Below are positions 20,796 through 31,387 of a stretch of DNA of 64,000 bases, piece after piece. The DNA is taken from the NCBI GenBank assembly GCA_025359265.1, contig JANYHB010000002.1, positions 108,014-172,013 on the forward strand, read 5' to 3'. The stretch's first letter is position 1. The number at the start of each line of letters is the position of its first letter. This stretch comes from Hyphomicrobiales bacterium (GTDB lineage: Bacteria; Pseudomonadota; Alphaproteobacteria; Rhizobiales; Aestuariivirgaceae). The notes under the pieces were generated by a model, which saw only the letters and a program-made list of their open reading frames with translations, was not told the DNA's origin and did no database searches. The position numbers were made by a program, and so were the translations under genes.

Positions 20796-21809
20796 TCAGC
20801 CCCAGCACTTCGCAGTGCCTTCCTTGGAGTCGATCGATTTTACGCCATTGGCTGGCTTATCGGTGATTAAGTTAACGCCAGTGTTGAAGAAGTTCAGACC
20901 ATCAGTTGCCTTCGGCTTGGTGCCATCCTTGGCAAAAGCGGCAATGGCTTCAATGCCTTTGGAGGCCATCAACAATGGATATTGTTGCGAAGTTGCGCCG
21001 ATCACGCCGCTCACAACACTTTTTACACCTGGGCAGCCACCGTCAACGGAAACAATGAGGGCCTGCTTTTCCTTTCCAGCGGCTTTGAGGGCAGCAAAGG
21101 CGCCTTCAGCCGTTGGCTCGTTAATAGTGTAGACGACATTGATGTCAGGGTTCTTGGCAAGCAAGGTTTCCATAGCCTTCTGGCCGCCTTCAGGGCTTGC
21201 TTGTCCAGATTCGTGCCCAACAACGCGTGGATCCTTTTCAGATGCCAGCACTTTGCCGTTTGGAACATCCACGCCGAAGCCTTTCAGGAAGCCTGTATCA
21301 CGCGCAACATCAACCGAGATGTTGTCTTTATTAATGTCGATCATGGCAATCTTGGCTTCCTTGGCCTTGTCGCCCATCATGGCTTTGGCCCAAGAACCGA
21401 TCAGCGTGCCCGCTTCAAAATTGTCGGTGGCAAAGGTCATATCCTGCGCATCCTTGTCACCAATTGCGGTGTCAAGAGCGATCACCAGAACACCCTTGGC
21501 TCGAGCAGCCTTGAGCGCAGGAATGACATCGTCATTAGAAGCTGTAATCAGAATGCCCTTGGCACCCGCGGCAACGCAATTTTCAATGGCGGTGAGTTGG
21601 GGGGCAGCATCGCCATCCTTGATGCCAGCGTAAGCCTGGAAATCGAGACCCGCAGTTTTGGCCATAGCGCCAGCGCCTTCCTTCATCTTGACGAAAAACG
21701 GGTTGGTGTTGTTTTTGGTGATCAAGCAGGCCAGCGTGCCAGCCGATGCGGTTGTCGCAAAGCCAGCAAGAGCGATGCCGACCAGTGCTGTTTTGACGAG
21801 TGCTTTCAT
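20796..21809 (-). CDS. frcB: Sugar ABC transporter substrate-binding protein (FrcB-like)
   Basis: Signal peptide MKALVKTALVGIALAGFATTASAG; ITKNNTNPFFVKMKEGA periplasmic-binding fold. Confidence 0.88.
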   Translation of the reverse strand: MKALVKTALVGIALAGFATTASAGTLACLITKNNTNPFFVKMKEGAGAMAKTAGLDFQAYAGIKDGDAAPQLTAIENCVAAGAKGILITASNDDVIPALKAARAKGVLVIALDTAIGDKDAQDMTFATDNFEAGTLIGSWAKAMMGDKAKEAKIAMIDINKDNISVDVARDTGFLKGFGVDVPNGKVLASEKDPRVVGHESGQASPEGGQKAMETLLAKNPDINVVYTINEPTAEGAFAALKAAGKEKQALIVSVDGGCPGVKSVVSGVIGATSQQYPLLMASKGIEAIAAFAKDGTKPKATDGLNFFNTGVNLITDKPANGVKSIDSKEGTAKCWG

Positions 21810-21918
21810 TTAAGTTTCTCCCATGGTGCTTCGCTTCGCGAAGCTTACTAAGTTACACGTCGAACGCCAGCAGTCCTCGAGGCCTGCCAGATTTCCAAAA
21901 CATCATGGAATCTTTTTT

Positions 21919-21966
21919 AGCGCTCTGTCAATAAGTAAATCGCTCTGATTTATTATTGACAGCGCT
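21919..21966. promoter_or_regulatory. Inverted-repeat operator in the frcB/frcR divergent promoter region
   Basis: AGCGCTCTGTCAATAAGTAAATC (21919-21941) versus GATTTATTATTGACAGCGCT (21947-21966), reverse complements apart from small bulges; each arm holds an outward-facing TTGACA. Confidence 0.65.
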
Positions 21967-22004
21967 TCGCCTGTGCTGGATGGTCTGTTTCAAAAGCAGC
22001 AAAA

Positions 22005-23219
22005 ATGAATATTGAACCGGGAAACAACGATACCAAGCCAAACGATGCCAGAGGCACCAGCCAGCTCGGCATGCGTCTGTATAATGAGCGATTGGCCCTT
22101 TCGCTCATTCGCCAATATGGCCAGTTGCCCAAGGCGGAAATCGCGAGGCTGACGGGGCTTTCCGCCCAAACGGTGTCGGTTATTGTCAGGCAATTGGAAC
22201 GCGACAAGCTGGTCATCAAAGGCGAAAAACAACGGGGCAAAGTCGGTCAGCCGCTGGTTCCCTTCCGGCTGAATCCCGATGGGGCGTTTTCCATCGGCCT
22301 TAAAGTGGGCCGCCGCTCGGGGGATTTGATTTTGCTCGATCTTGCCGGAAAAGTGCGAAAAATTGTCCGCCAACCCTATCATTTTCCCACGCCAAAAGAA
22401 TTCTTGGCCTTTGCCAAAACCGGCATGGCGAAATTGCTGGCTGATTTGCCGCGCGGCGCGCGCGCGCGCATCTCTGGTCTTGGCATCGCTTCGCCTTTCG
22501 AACTTTGGAACTGGGAAGAAGAAGTGGGCGCGCCCCGTGATGTTCTTGAAACCTGGCGCGATTTTGATTTAACCTCGGAGATCGCCAAGCTCGGCAAATG
22601 GCCCGTTCTTTTCTGCAATGATGCAAGTGCGGCCTGCGCTGCTGAATTGTTCTTTGGCCATGGTCGCAACTACCGCGATTTTGCCTATTTTTATGTCGGG
22701 TTTTTTGTCGGCGGCGGCATTGTTCTCAACGGCAGTCTTTATCAGGGCCGCACGGGCAGCGCCGGCGCCATCGGCCCCATACCGGTGCCATCACCCACGG
22801 GCAGTGAGCAATTGATCAGGCACGCCTCGCTTTATCTGTTGGAGCGGCGTTTGATCAAGCAGGGCCATGGCGAACTGGTTTTATCGCAAAACCCGGAAAA
22901 CTGGGCAGGCCTGGGGCAGGACATTGATCAGTGGGTCGAAGATACCGGCAAAAATCTGGCGCAGGCTGCCCTGGCAGCGGCGGGCCTTATTGATTTCGAG
23001 GCGATCATTGTTGACGGCGCAATGCCTGTCACCATCCGTGCGCAAGTTGTGGCGGCCACCAATCGTTATTTTGCCACGCTTGATCGCCGGGGAACGGCAC
23101 CGTTATCCATCATTGCGGGCAGCATTGGCGCCGATGCGCGTGCCTTGGGCGGCGCTGCCTTGTCGTTGATGGCAAATTTCGCCATTGACCGTAATGTATT
23201 ATTCAAAGGGGCTGCGTGA
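22005..23219 (+). CDS. frcR: ROK family transcriptional regulator (FrcR-like)
   Basis: N-terminal HTH (LSLIRQYGQLPKAEIARLTGLSAQTVSVIVRQLE) plus ROK sugar-kinase-like domain. Confidence 0.85.
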   Translation: MNIEPGNNDTKPNDARGTSQLGMRLYNERLALSLIRQYGQLPKAEIARLTGLSAQTVSVIVRQLERDKLVIKGEKQRGKVGQPLVPFRLNPDGAFSIGLKVGRRSGDLILLDLAGKVRKIVRQPYHFPTPKEFLAFAKTGMAKLLADLPRGARARISGLGIASPFELWNWEEEVGAPRDVLETWRDFDLTSEIAKLGKWPVLFCNDASAACAAELFFGHGRNYRDFAYFYVGFFVGGGIVLNGSLYQGRTGSAGAIGPIPVPSPTGSEQLIRHASLYLLERRLIKQGHGELVLSQNPENWAGLGQDIDQWVEDTGKNLAQAALAAAGLIDFEAIIVDGAMPVTIRAQVVAATNRYFATLDRRGTAPLSIIAGSIGADARALGGAALSLMANFAIDRNVLFKGAA

Positions 23220-23647
23220 TGTTGAAGGGACTAAACCCACTCTTGGGGCCAGATCTGTTGCGGGTGCTGCGGGCCATGGGCCACGGCGATGAGATTGCCA
23301 TTGTTGATGGCAACTACCCGGCCGAAACCGATGCTAAGCGCTTGGTGCGCATGGACGGCCATTCTGCAACGGCCATTTTGGATGCGGTTCTTTCGGTTAT
23401 GCCGCTGGATGAAATGGTGCCGGATGCCGTCTTCCGTCCGGCTGCGGGTCTCGATCCCCAGCGCATGGAGCCGGTCTTTGAAGATTTCGAAAAGATTGTG
23501 AAAAAGTGGGAGCCGAGGCGCCACATCACAACACTCGTCGGCGCAGAATTCTACGCCCGCGTCAAAGGCTGCTATGCGGTGGTCGCATCCTCCGAGAAAC
23601 GGCTTTACGGAAATATCGTTCTCAGGAAGGGCGTCATCCACTCTTGA
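23219..23647 (+). CDS. RbsD/FucU family protein (sugar mutarotase-like)
   Basis: LLGPDLLRVLRAMGHGDEIAIVDGNYPAET; ATGA overlap with frcR. Confidence 0.88.
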   Translation: MLKGLNPLLGPDLLRVLRAMGHGDEIAIVDGNYPAETDAKRLVRMDGHSATAILDAVLSVMPLDEMVPDAVFRPAAGLDPQRMEPVFEDFEKIVKKWEPRRHITTLVGAEFYARVKGCYAVVASSEKRLYGNIVLRKGVIHS

Positions 23648-23678
23648 TCTTTGCCATGCCAGGCCCGATGAAGCGCCC

Positions 23679-24656
23679 ATGCTGGTTTTAGCCATTGATA
23701 CATGCCTTGCGCGCTGTGCCGTTTGTGTTTTTGACAGCACTAAAAATCAGGTGTTGGCTGAAGCGCGGCAAGATATGGAACGCGGCCATGCCGAGGCCTT
23801 GGCACCCATGGTGCAACGCGCCATCGCCGCCGCCGGCCAGCATCTGAAAAATCTTGATCGCATTGCACTAACCACCGGCCCCGGCACCTTCACCGGCCTG
23901 CGCATCGGCCTCAGTTTTGCGCGCGCTTTGGGCCTCGCGCTCAACATCCCCGTCCTCGGGCTGGCTACGCTGCACGCATTTCGTCTTGGTATGGATGCAC
24001 AAAGGGTTTTGGCCTTGAGCGCTGGCCACAGCAATTTTGCCTATGTGTTGCGGTTAGGTTCTGATGCTATCGAACTTGTGCCAATCAGCGGGCTGGAAAA
24101 TCAACCTCTGCTCAGCGGCTTTCCGGATCTCGCACGGCTGGCAAACTGGGCATCCGCACAACCCATTCCCGCCGCCATGCCAGAGCCGGTTTATATCCGC
24201 GAGCCTGATGCCAAACTGCCAATCATGGTCAGGCCAGTGGCGGCCGAAGCCGCAGCAGCACTTTCCGCCGTCCATCACGCGGTATTTTCGCGCGGCTGGC
24301 CAACCTCGGAAATTGCACAAATGTTTGCCATTGTGGGAACCCAAGGCTTCCTCGCTGAAATCGCCAATGAACCTGCGGGCATGGTGTTGACGCGCACGAT
24401 AGCCGCACAAGCTGAAATTCTCACCATCGCCACTTTGCCCGCCAGGCAGCGCACCGGCATCGGGGCAAAACTTCTCAACCACGCCATCGCAGCAGCCCGG
24501 GCGCTGGGCGCGCGCACGCTGTTTCTTGAGGTGGCCCAATCCAATATTTCAGCACGCAATCTTTATCTTAAGGCAGGGCTCGCTGAAACCGGTCGGCGCC
24601 AAGCCTATTACAGCAATGGCGAGGATGCGATTGTGATGTCGCGGAGCTTGCCTTGA
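23679..24656 (+). CDS. Fused TsaB (t6A biosynthesis) - RimI (ribosomal protein N-acetyltransferase) protein
   Basis: TsaB: MLVLAIDTCLARCAVCVFD..., TTGPGTFTGLRIGLSFARALGLA; then GNAT: AEILTIATLPARQRTGIGAKLLNHAI...LFLEVAQSNISARNLYLKAGLAETGRRQAYY; one continuous frame. Confidence 0.88.
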   Translation: MLVLAIDTCLARCAVCVFDSTKNQVLAEARQDMERGHAEALAPMVQRAIAAAGQHLKNLDRIALTTGPGTFTGLRIGLSFARALGLALNIPVLGLATLHAFRLGMDAQRVLALSAGHSNFAYVLRLGSDAIELVPISGLENQPLLSGFPDLARLANWASAQPIPAAMPEPVYIREPDAKLPIMVRPVAAEAAAALSAVHHAVFSRGWPTSEIAQMFAIVGTQGFLAEIANEPAGMVLTRTIAAQAEILTIATLPARQRTGIGAKLLNHAIAAARALGARTLFLEVAQSNISARNLYLKAGLAETGRRQAYYSNGEDAIVMSRSLP

Positions 24657-25405
24657 TTCAAACCTGCACGGCGGTTTTTCGGCTGCTGGGGTTCTTGCTT
24701 CTCACCATCCCGCTCATGCCCATGCAATTGGTTTTACAAAAGCTGAACCTCGCGCACGCCAAAACCCTGCCGCACTTTTATCATCGCTTGCTGTGTAAAA
24801 TTATTGCAATCAGAGTGTCGGTCCAAGGCGCTGTTCCCCGGCATGGACTGGTGGTTTCCAACCATGTCTCGTGGACAGACATTGTCGTGCTTTCTGCAAC
24901 ATGCCCTTTAACTTTCATTGCCAAGCGTGAAGTCTCGCACTGGCCTTTTTTCGGCTGGCTGGCCAATTTGCAAGGCTGTGAATTTGTCAACCGCGAAAGC
25001 CGGCAAAGCACCAGGCCAAGCACCGATCGCATCAGAAAAAGATTGCTGCAAGGCGAAACATTGGTGCTGTTTCCCGAAGGCACCAGCGGCAATGGCCGTA
25101 AACTTTTACCCTTCAAGTCTGCCTATTTTGGGGCGGTTGAGAACAGTGATATCGCCATAACCCTGGCCACAATTATTTATGAGGCGCGCCAGGGGCTGCC
25201 CCTTACCCAGAGACAATGGGCCAACGTCTCATGGACAGGCGGCCAATCCCTTTTGCCAAGTCTCTGGCACCTGTTGCGCCACACCCCATTGTCGGTCAAA
25301 GTCATCTTTCAGCCCCTGCCAAAAACGGGTCACAGAAAAGCCATGGCGCACGCTGCTGAACAGGCCATTCGCGCCAACCTTCACGCTGGCGCAAAAATAG
25401 GCTAG
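24653..25405 (+). CDS. 1-acyl-sn-glycerol-3-phosphate acyltransferase (PlsC family)
   Basis: [14 protein letters not shown] (NHxxxxD), [17 protein letters not shown]. Confidence 0.88.
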   Translation: MIQTCTAVFRLLGFLLLTIPLMPMQLVLQKLNLAHAKTLPHFYHRLLCKIIAIRVSVQGAVPRHGLVVSNHVSWTDIVVLSATCPLTFIAKREVSHWPFFGWLANLQGCEFVNRESRQSTRPSTDRIRKRLLQGETLVLFPEGTSGNGRKLLPFKSAYFGAVENSDIAITLATIIYEARQGLPLTQRQWANVSWTGGQSLLPSLWHLLRHTPLSVKVIFQPLPKTGHRKAMAHAAEQAIRANLHAGAKIG

Positions 25406-25409
25406 GGCA

Positions 25410-26762
25410 ATGCCCATGATGAAAAAGGTGCTGATCAAAACCTATGGCTGCCAGATGAATGCTTATGATTCATCTCGCATCCAGGACGTGCTCGCACCGC
25501 TGGGCTATGAACCCACCGAAAATGTCGACGCGGCCGATTTTGTAGTCCTCAACACCTGCCACATCCGTGAAAAGGCTTCCGAGAAAGTCTACTCAGAACT
25601 CGGCAGGTTGCGAGATATGAAACTGCAACGCGCGGCCAATGGCCGTGCGATGATGATTGCCGTGGCAGGCTGCGTTGGCCAAGCCGAAGGGGCTGAAATC
25701 ACCCGTCGCAACCCGGCCGTTGATCTGGTCTTCGGCCCGCAAACCTATCACCGCCTGCCAGAGTTGTTGAAACAACGCGGCGATACCGGCGCAGCGGTGG
25801 TTGAAACAGAATTTGAAGTTGCCAACAAGTTCGTTGCTCTGCAATCCCAACCCACCGCCATCCAATCGGTTGCGGCCTTTCTCACCATTCAGGAAGGCTG
25901 TGATAAATTCTGCACCTTTTGCGTGGTGCCTTATACGCGCGGCGCAGAATACTCGCGGCCCCTCCAGCAAATCATCGAAGAAGCCCAAAAGCTGGCAGCC
26001 AAGGGTGTACGAGAAGTCACTTTACTTGGCCAAAACGTCAATGCCTATCGCGGCGCGGGTGATAACGGGCCAGAAAGCCTGGCGCGCCTTGTCACCCACC
26101 TGTCACAGGTGCGGGGTATTGAACGCATCAGATATGTCACAAGCCACCCGCGCGATATGAGTGATGATTTGATTGCGGCCCATGCGCAAAATGAAAAGCT
26201 GATGCCTTATCTGCATCTGCCCGCTCAATCCGGCAATGATGGCGTCTTGAAAGCCATGAACCGTGGCCACACCGCCAGCCACTATCGCAAACTCATTGAG
26301 CGCGTTCGAAAGGCCAAGCCGGATATGGCAATTTCGGGTGATTTCATTGTGGGCTTCCCGGGCGAAACCGCAGCGGCCTTTGCCGATACGCTGCAAATTG
26401 TGCGCGATGTTGGCTATGCCGCAGCTTACAGTTTTAAGTATTCACCGCGTCCCGGAACTCCGGCCGCAGAGCGTGAAGACCAGGTTCCAGAAGCGGTTAA
26501 AAATGAGCGGCTGTCGCGCCTGCAAGCCCTCATCCTGCAACAAACGGCAACTTTCAACCAGGCCTGCGTTGGCCGAAACCTCGCGGTTTTGCTGGAAAAG
26601 CCCGGCCGCCAGGAAGGGCAGCTCATCGGTCGCTCGCCTTATCTGCAATCTGTCCACATTTCTTCGCCGGAACTTAAAATCGGCGATATCGTTCCCATAT
26701 CCATCAAATCAGTTGGCTCCAACTCGCTTTCGGGGCAGTATGATGGGGTGGGGAGAGTTTAA
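25410..26762 (+). CDS. miaB: tRNA-2-methylthio-N6-dimethylallyladenosine synthase MiaB
   Basis: [31 protein letters not shown] radical SAM motif, [18 protein letters not shown]. Confidence 0.95.
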   Translation: MPMMKKVLIKTYGCQMNAYDSSRIQDVLAPLGYEPTENVDAADFVVLNTCHIREKASEKVYSELGRLRDMKLQRAANGRAMMIAVAGCVGQAEGAEITRRNPAVDLVFGPQTYHRLPELLKQRGDTGAAVVETEFEVANKFVALQSQPTAIQSVAAFLTIQEGCDKFCTFCVVPYTRGAEYSRPLQQIIEEAQKLAAKGVREVTLLGQNVNAYRGAGDNGPESLARLVTHLSQVRGIERIRYVTSHPRDMSDDLIAAHAQNEKLMPYLHLPAQSGNDGVLKAMNRGHTASHYRKLIERVRKAKPDMAISGDFIVGFPGETAAAFADTLQIVRDVGYAAAYSFKYSPRPGTPAAEREDQVPEAVKNERLSRLQALILQQTATFNQACVGRNLAVLLEKPGRQEGQLIGRSPYLQSVHISSPELKIGDIVPISIKSVGSNSLSGQYDGVGRV

Positions 26763-26784
26763 TCGATAAAGGAGCCTATAGCTT

Positions 26785-27777
26785 TTGAACCGCAACGCCG
26801 TCGCTCTAAGAGCCGCTGAACTGGATGAGAGCGCCTTGTCGCTCGCCTTCGATGACAACCGCGTTATGGCCCAGCTTTTGGGTGAGCATGACAGCCATCT
26901 GGCGCAGATTGAACACCGATTGGGTGTGGCCATCACCCCGCGTGGCAACCGTATTTCCATTAAAGGTGATAGAGAACAGTCGGAATTGGCCCGCGCTGTC
27001 CTGTTGCATCTTTACAGCAAGGCAGCCCGAGGCGGTGAAATCAATAAAGGCGAAGTAGACGGTGCCATTCGCATGGTCAAAACCGCCGAGCAAAAAGCAC
27101 CGGCAGAAGGCGGCGTGCGCACGCGCCGCAAAACCATCAATGCCCGAACGCCCAACCAACAAGCCTACATCGAACAGATCCGCCGCAATGAGCTCACCTT
27201 CGGCATCGGGCCCGCAGGTACGGGCAAAACCTATCTTGCGGTGGCCTGTGCCGCCGAAGCCTTGATGAATGGCGAAGTAGACCGCATTGTCCTCTCACGC
27301 CCCGCGGTTGAAGCCGGGGAACGCTTGGGCTTTCTGCCCGGTGACATGAAGGAAAAAGTCGATCCTTACCTGCGCCCGCTTTATGATGCGCTTTATGATA
27401 TGATGCCGCAAAGCCTGGTGCAAAAGAGCTTGGCTGAAAACCAGATTGAAATTGCGCCTTTGGCCTTTATGCGTGGCCGCACCCTTGCGTCTGCCTTCAT
27501 CATTCTCGACGAAGCCCAAAACACCACGCCCCAACAAATGAAGATGTTTCTCACCCGCCTCGGTGAAGGCAGCCGCATGGTCGTAACGGGTGATCCAAGC
27601 CAAATCGATTTGCCGTCGGGCGTGGGTTCAGGATTGGTTGAAGCCTCCTCAATTCTCGACGGGGTTAAAGGCATTGGCATTACCCGCTTTGTCAATTTGG
27701 ATATCGTGCGCCACCCTCTCGTTGGCCGCATCGTGCAGGCTTACGACAAGCTGCAGGCCAAGGCGCCCAAAAGGTAG
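26785..27777 (+). CDS. PhoH family ATPase (YbeZ-like)
   Basis: FGIGPAGTGKTYLAVACA, FIILDEAQNTTPQQMKMFLTRLGEGSRMVVTGDPSQIDLP; TTG start. Confidence 0.93.
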   Translation: MNRNAVALRAAELDESALSLAFDDNRVMAQLLGEHDSHLAQIEHRLGVAITPRGNRISIKGDREQSELARAVLLHLYSKAARGGEINKGEVDGAIRMVKTAEQKAPAEGGVRTRRKTINARTPNQQAYIEQIRRNELTFGIGPAGTGKTYLAVACAAEALMNGEVDRIVLSRPAVEAGERLGFLPGDMKEKVDPYLRPLYDALYDMMPQSLVQKSLAENQIEIAPLAFMRGRTLASAFIILDEAQNTTPQQMKMFLTRLGEGSRMVVTGDPSQIDLPSGVGSGLVEASSILDGVKGIGITRFVNLDIVRHPLVGRIVQAYDKLQAKAPKR

Positions 27778-27783
27778 GCGTTG

Positions 27784-28257
27784 ATGCCAATCGACATCGC
27801 TTTTGCTGACCGGCGCTGGAGGCGGATTCCCAAACTCGTCAAGCGCATCGAACAAATCCATGCCTTGAGCTTGACCAAAAGCCTGAGAGCCAAACGCACT
27901 GCCGTTCTGTTGACCGATGACAGCACGGTGCAGAAAATGAATTACAAGTGGCGCGGCAAGAAACAGCCCACCAACGTTTTATCATTCCCCGCAGCGTCAA
28001 TTAACCTGCCGCGCGGCGAATTGAAGGCCTTGGGCGATGTTGCTATCGCCTACGAAACTTGCGCCAAAGAAGCGAAGGCAACCGGCAAAACTTTGGCTGA
28101 TCACACCACACACCTCATCGTGCATGGCCTGCTTCATCTGGCCGGTTATGACCATGAAACCGATGGTGATGCAAAGCGCATGGAAACCAAAGAAATTCGC
28201 ATTCTTGCAAAATTGGGCATTGCCAATCCATATGTGCTAGTTGACGGCGATGAGTGA
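27784..28257 (+). CDS. ybeY: Endoribonuclease YbeY
   Basis: TTHLIVHGLLHLAGYDHETDGDAKRME. Confidence 0.95.
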   Translation: MPIDIAFADRRWRRIPKLVKRIEQIHALSLTKSLRAKRTAVLLTDDSTVQKMNYKWRGKKQPTNVLSFPAASINLPRGELKALGDVAIAYETCAKEAKATGKTLADHTTHLIVHGLLHLAGYDHETDGDAKRMETKEIRILAKLGIANPYVLVDGDE

Positions 28258-29209
28258 ACCTCGAAAGCCATCGCTGCTCACCAAGCTGAAACGCCGGCTT
28301 GGCACCAAGAACGTTGATCTTGAGCAAACCATTGATACGGTGATTGACACCCATGCTGAAGCCACCGGTGAAACCACACTGGATGGTGACGCGCGTTCGA
28401 TGATGCGCAATGTCATTGGTTTTGCTGATATTCGCATCAAGGATCTTATGGTGCCCCGCGCCAACATCACCGCCTTGGATGAAGATGGCACGATGCGTGA
28501 ACTCTTGAGCCTGTTTATCGACGCCAACCATTCCCGCGTTGCCATCTTCCGGGAGTCTCTCGATGACGTGATCGGCATGGTTCACGTGAAGGATTTTTTG
28601 CGGTGGATGACGTCTAAAGGCAAAAAGAAAAAGGCCCGCGGCAGCGCTGAAATGGGCATCGAACTTGCGGCGAGGGAACTCTCATCGGCAGTCAAGCAAC
28701 ACGGCAGCCTGAAGCGTGACGTGCTTTTTGTCCCGCCATCGATGCCGGCCCCTGATTTGCTGTTGAAAATGAAAGCCTCGCATATTCATTTGGCCATCGT
28801 GGTGGATGAATATGGCGGAACCGACGGAATTGTTTCGCTGGAAGACCTTGTTGAAGTGATCGTCGGTGATATTTCTGATGAACATGATACCGACGAGCAA
28901 AGCGATATGCTGATCAAGATGGATGACCAAACCTGGCTGGCCAATGGTCAGGCTGAGATTGCCCATGTCGAGGACGCGCTGGGCTTAAAGCTGCTGGCCG
29001 AGGATCAACAAGAAGCGGTCGACACCTTGGCCGGGCTGGTTTTTGAATTGGCTGGCCGTGTGCCAGCCCGCGGCGAAATAATCAAACACACGTCCGGCAT
29101 TGAATTTGAGATCATTGAGTCTGATGCCCGGCGGATAAAGCGCGTGCGCATTCATGGACGCGCCACGCTCCATCCGGCTGATGAATCACTGGATGCGAAC
29201 AGCGGCTGA
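28250..29209 (+). CDS. CorC/HlyC family protein (CBS-pair and transporter-associated domain)
   Basis: [43 protein letters not shown]. Confidence 0.9.
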   Translation: MSEPRKPSLLTKLKRRLGTKNVDLEQTIDTVIDTHAEATGETTLDGDARSMMRNVIGFADIRIKDLMVPRANITALDEDGTMRELLSLFIDANHSRVAIFRESLDDVIGMVHVKDFLRWMTSKGKKKKARGSAEMGIELAARELSSAVKQHGSLKRDVLFVPPSMPAPDLLLKMKASHIHLAIVVDEYGGTDGIVSLEDLVEVIVGDISDEHDTDEQSDMLIKMDDQTWLANGQAEIAHVEDALGLKLLAEDQQEAVDTLAGLVFELAGRVPARGEIIKHTSGIEFEIIESDARRIKRVRIHGRATLHPADESLDANSG

Positions 29210-29210
29210 T

Positions 29211-30299
29211 ATGGCAATTATCAAGCCACCGTCCCCCTTTGTGGATCAGGCCAGCCTGGCTGGCCTTGACCCGCGCTCACGCGAGATTTTTCGCAATATC
29301 GTAGAGGCTTATTTGGCCAATGGTGAACCGGTGGGCTCGCGCACAATCGCGCGCACGTCTGGCGCCAATCTATCGCCCGCTTCCATCCGCAACGTGATGA
29401 TGGATTTGGAAGACTCAGGCCTGATCTATGCGCCCCACACATCGGCCGGCCGCTTGCCAACCCAACTGGGGTTGCGGTTTTTCGTCGATGCGCTTCTGGA
29501 AATAAACACCATTGATGATGCGGAGCGCAGCCGCATCGATGCCGAAGTCAAAGCCTCGCATCGCCAGCGCCGCGTTGAAGAGGTTTTGGGCGAGGCTTCC
29601 ACGATGCTGTCGGGCCTGTCGCAGTGCGCCTCTCTGGTGATGAGCCCCAAATTTAACGCCAAGCTGAAGCATATCGAATTTGTGTCGCTTTCACCGGGCC
29701 GGGCCTTGGTGATTATCGTCAGCGAAGACGGCAGCGTTGAAAACCGGCTCGTTGATGTTCCGCCCGGCCTTCCGGCTTCAACCTTTGTTCAGGCCAGCAA
29801 CTATCTTTCCAGTATTGCCAATGGCCGCAGTATTGATGATGTGCAAAAGCTGGTTGCCGGGCAAGTTGAAGGGCTGCACCGTGAACTTGATGAACTGTCG
29901 GCAAAACTGGTCGAAAGTGGCCTGGCGGTGTGGAGCGGCGGTGATGGATCATCAGCTAAAAATCTCATTGTGCGCGGCCAGGCCAATTTGATTGACCAAC
30001 AGGGCGCGGCACTGGATCTAGAGCGAATTCGGCGTTTGTTTGAAGATATTGAAAATAAGAAAGAGCTGGTTGAGGTTTTGGGGCTGGCCGAAAAAGCTGA
30101 AGGGGTGCGCATCTTTATTGGTTCTGAAAATCGGCTTTTTTCGATGTCCGGTTCCTCGATGATCGTTGCGCCCTTCAAAAATCGGCACGAAGAAATTGTC
30201 GGTGTTCTGGGTGTTATTGGCCCCACGCGCCTGAATTATGCCCGCATCATTCCAATGGTGGATTACACAGCCAAACTGGTGGGCCATCTCCTCTCTTGA
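29211..30299 (+). CDS. hrcA: Heat-inducible transcriptional repressor HrcA
   Basis: SREIFRNIVEAYLANGEPVGSRTIAR, ASIRNVMMDLEDSGLIYAPHTSAGRLPTQLGLRFFVD. Confidence 0.95.
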   Translation: MAIIKPPSPFVDQASLAGLDPRSREIFRNIVEAYLANGEPVGSRTIARTSGANLSPASIRNVMMDLEDSGLIYAPHTSAGRLPTQLGLRFFVDALLEINTIDDAERSRIDAEVKASHRQRRVEEVLGEASTMLSGLSQCASLVMSPKFNAKLKHIEFVSLSPGRALVIIVSEDGSVENRLVDVPPGLPASTFVQASNYLSSIANGRSIDDVQKLVAGQVEGLHRELDELSAKLVESGLAVWSGGDGSSAKNLIVRGQANLIDQQGAALDLERIRRLFEDIENKKELVEVLGLAEKAEGVRIFIGSENRLFSMSGSSMIVAPFKNRHEEIVGVLGVIGPTRLNYARIIPMVDYTAKLVGHLLS

Positions 30300-30331
30300 T
30301 TTTTGGCGCACAATTGCCGATATGCGGGCGC

Positions 30332-30880
30332 ATGAGCGAAGATAACCAAATTCCAGAAACACCCGAGGAAGCCGTTGCCCCGGATGTTGTTGTTGATCCA
30401 CGCGATGTGGAAATCAGTGGCTTGCAGGAAGAGGTGGCCCAAACCAAAGATCGCCTGCTGCGTCTGGCCGCCGAAATGGAAAACTTGCGCAAGCGCACAG
30501 ATCGTGAAAAAGCTGAGGCAACGCTTTATGCCGCCACTAATTTCGCGCGTGATCTTTTAACGGTTGCCGACAACTTGCGCCGCGCGCTTGAGGCATTGCC
30601 GCAGGATGAGCGCGAACACGCGGGCGAAATTGAAAAGAATTTGATTGCTGGTGTGGACGTGACAGAGCGGGAATTGTCCAACGTGTTTCAGCGTCATGGC
30701 ATCCGCAGATTGGAAACCGTGGGCCAGAAGTTTGACCCCAATTTTCACCAGGCGATCTTCGAAGTGCCCACCTCTGAAAAACCCCCCGGCATGGTGATGC
30801 AGGAAATGCAGGCAGGCTATGCCGTGGGTGATCGGTGTTTGCGCCCCGCCATGGTCGGCGTTTCTAAGGCCGAGGGCTAA
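30332..30880 (+). CDS. grpE: Nucleotide exchange factor GrpE
   Basis: KDRLLRLAAEMENLRKRTDREK, FDPNFHQAIFEVPTSEKPPGMVMQEMQAGYAVGDRCLRPAMVGVSK. Confidence 0.95.
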   Translation: MSEDNQIPETPEEAVAPDVVVDPRDVEISGLQEEVAQTKDRLLRLAAEMENLRKRTDREKAEATLYAATNFARDLLTVADNLRRALEALPQDEREHAGEIEKNLIAGVDVTERELSNVFQRHGIRRLETVGQKFDPNFHQAIFEVPTSEKPPGMVMQEMQAGYAVGDRCLRPAMVGVSKAEG

Positions 30881-31314
30881 AATACCGCTTCGGCTTTCAG
30901 CGTTTCAATGCGCCCAAATCCGCCGATGAGATGCACCCAGTCTGGCGTCAATGTCCAGAAGCCAAAATCGCTGAACTCGCCATATCCGGCCGCGTAGGGG
31001 TGTTTAACAATATAACGGGCCTTAACATCAAGTTTTGCCACAGTCATGATCCCGCTGAAATTCACCCGCAGCCCGGCCAACGCATCACCTTCTGATGGAA
31101 TTTCGGCAACCAACAAACTGGCGCGGCGATCCTTTAACAAGCATTGCGTGTGACGCGCCAAACTGGAGAAAAGGAAAATCGGCAGCCCCCTTTCGTCACA
31201 GGCATAATTCACCAGTGCAACATAGGGCCCCCCGCTTTCAGGCTCCATCACCGCCAGTGCACCATGGTACCCGCGCTCCAGCGCCGCCCTTGCCAGTTTG
31301 CCATTTTCACTCAT
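30877..31314 (-). CDS. Pyridoxamine 5'-phosphate oxidase-like flavin-binding protein (HugZ N-domain-like)
   Basis: 145 aa; GYHGALAVMEPESGGPYVALVNYACDERGLPIFLFSSLARHTQCLLKDRRASLLV. Confidence 0.75.
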   Translation of the reverse strand: MSENGKLARAALERGYHGALAVMEPESGGPYVALVNYACDERGLPIFLFSSLARHTQCLLKDRRASLLVAEIPSEGDALAGLRVNFSGIMTVAKLDVKARYIVKHPYAAGYGEFSDFGFWTLTPDWVHLIGGFGRIETLKAEAVF

Positions 31315-31387
31315 GCTCTGGCTTTAACACAAACTTCGGGCTAAACCCCTGCCACAATTTGTTCCAGTTTCATCCTTAACGCCCCAG

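Noticed and set aside
30877-31314. HugZ-like gene as a truncated pseudogene
   Set aside because: Frame is intact with start and stop; single-domain PNPOx-like proteins of this length are common, so truncation is not demonstrated.
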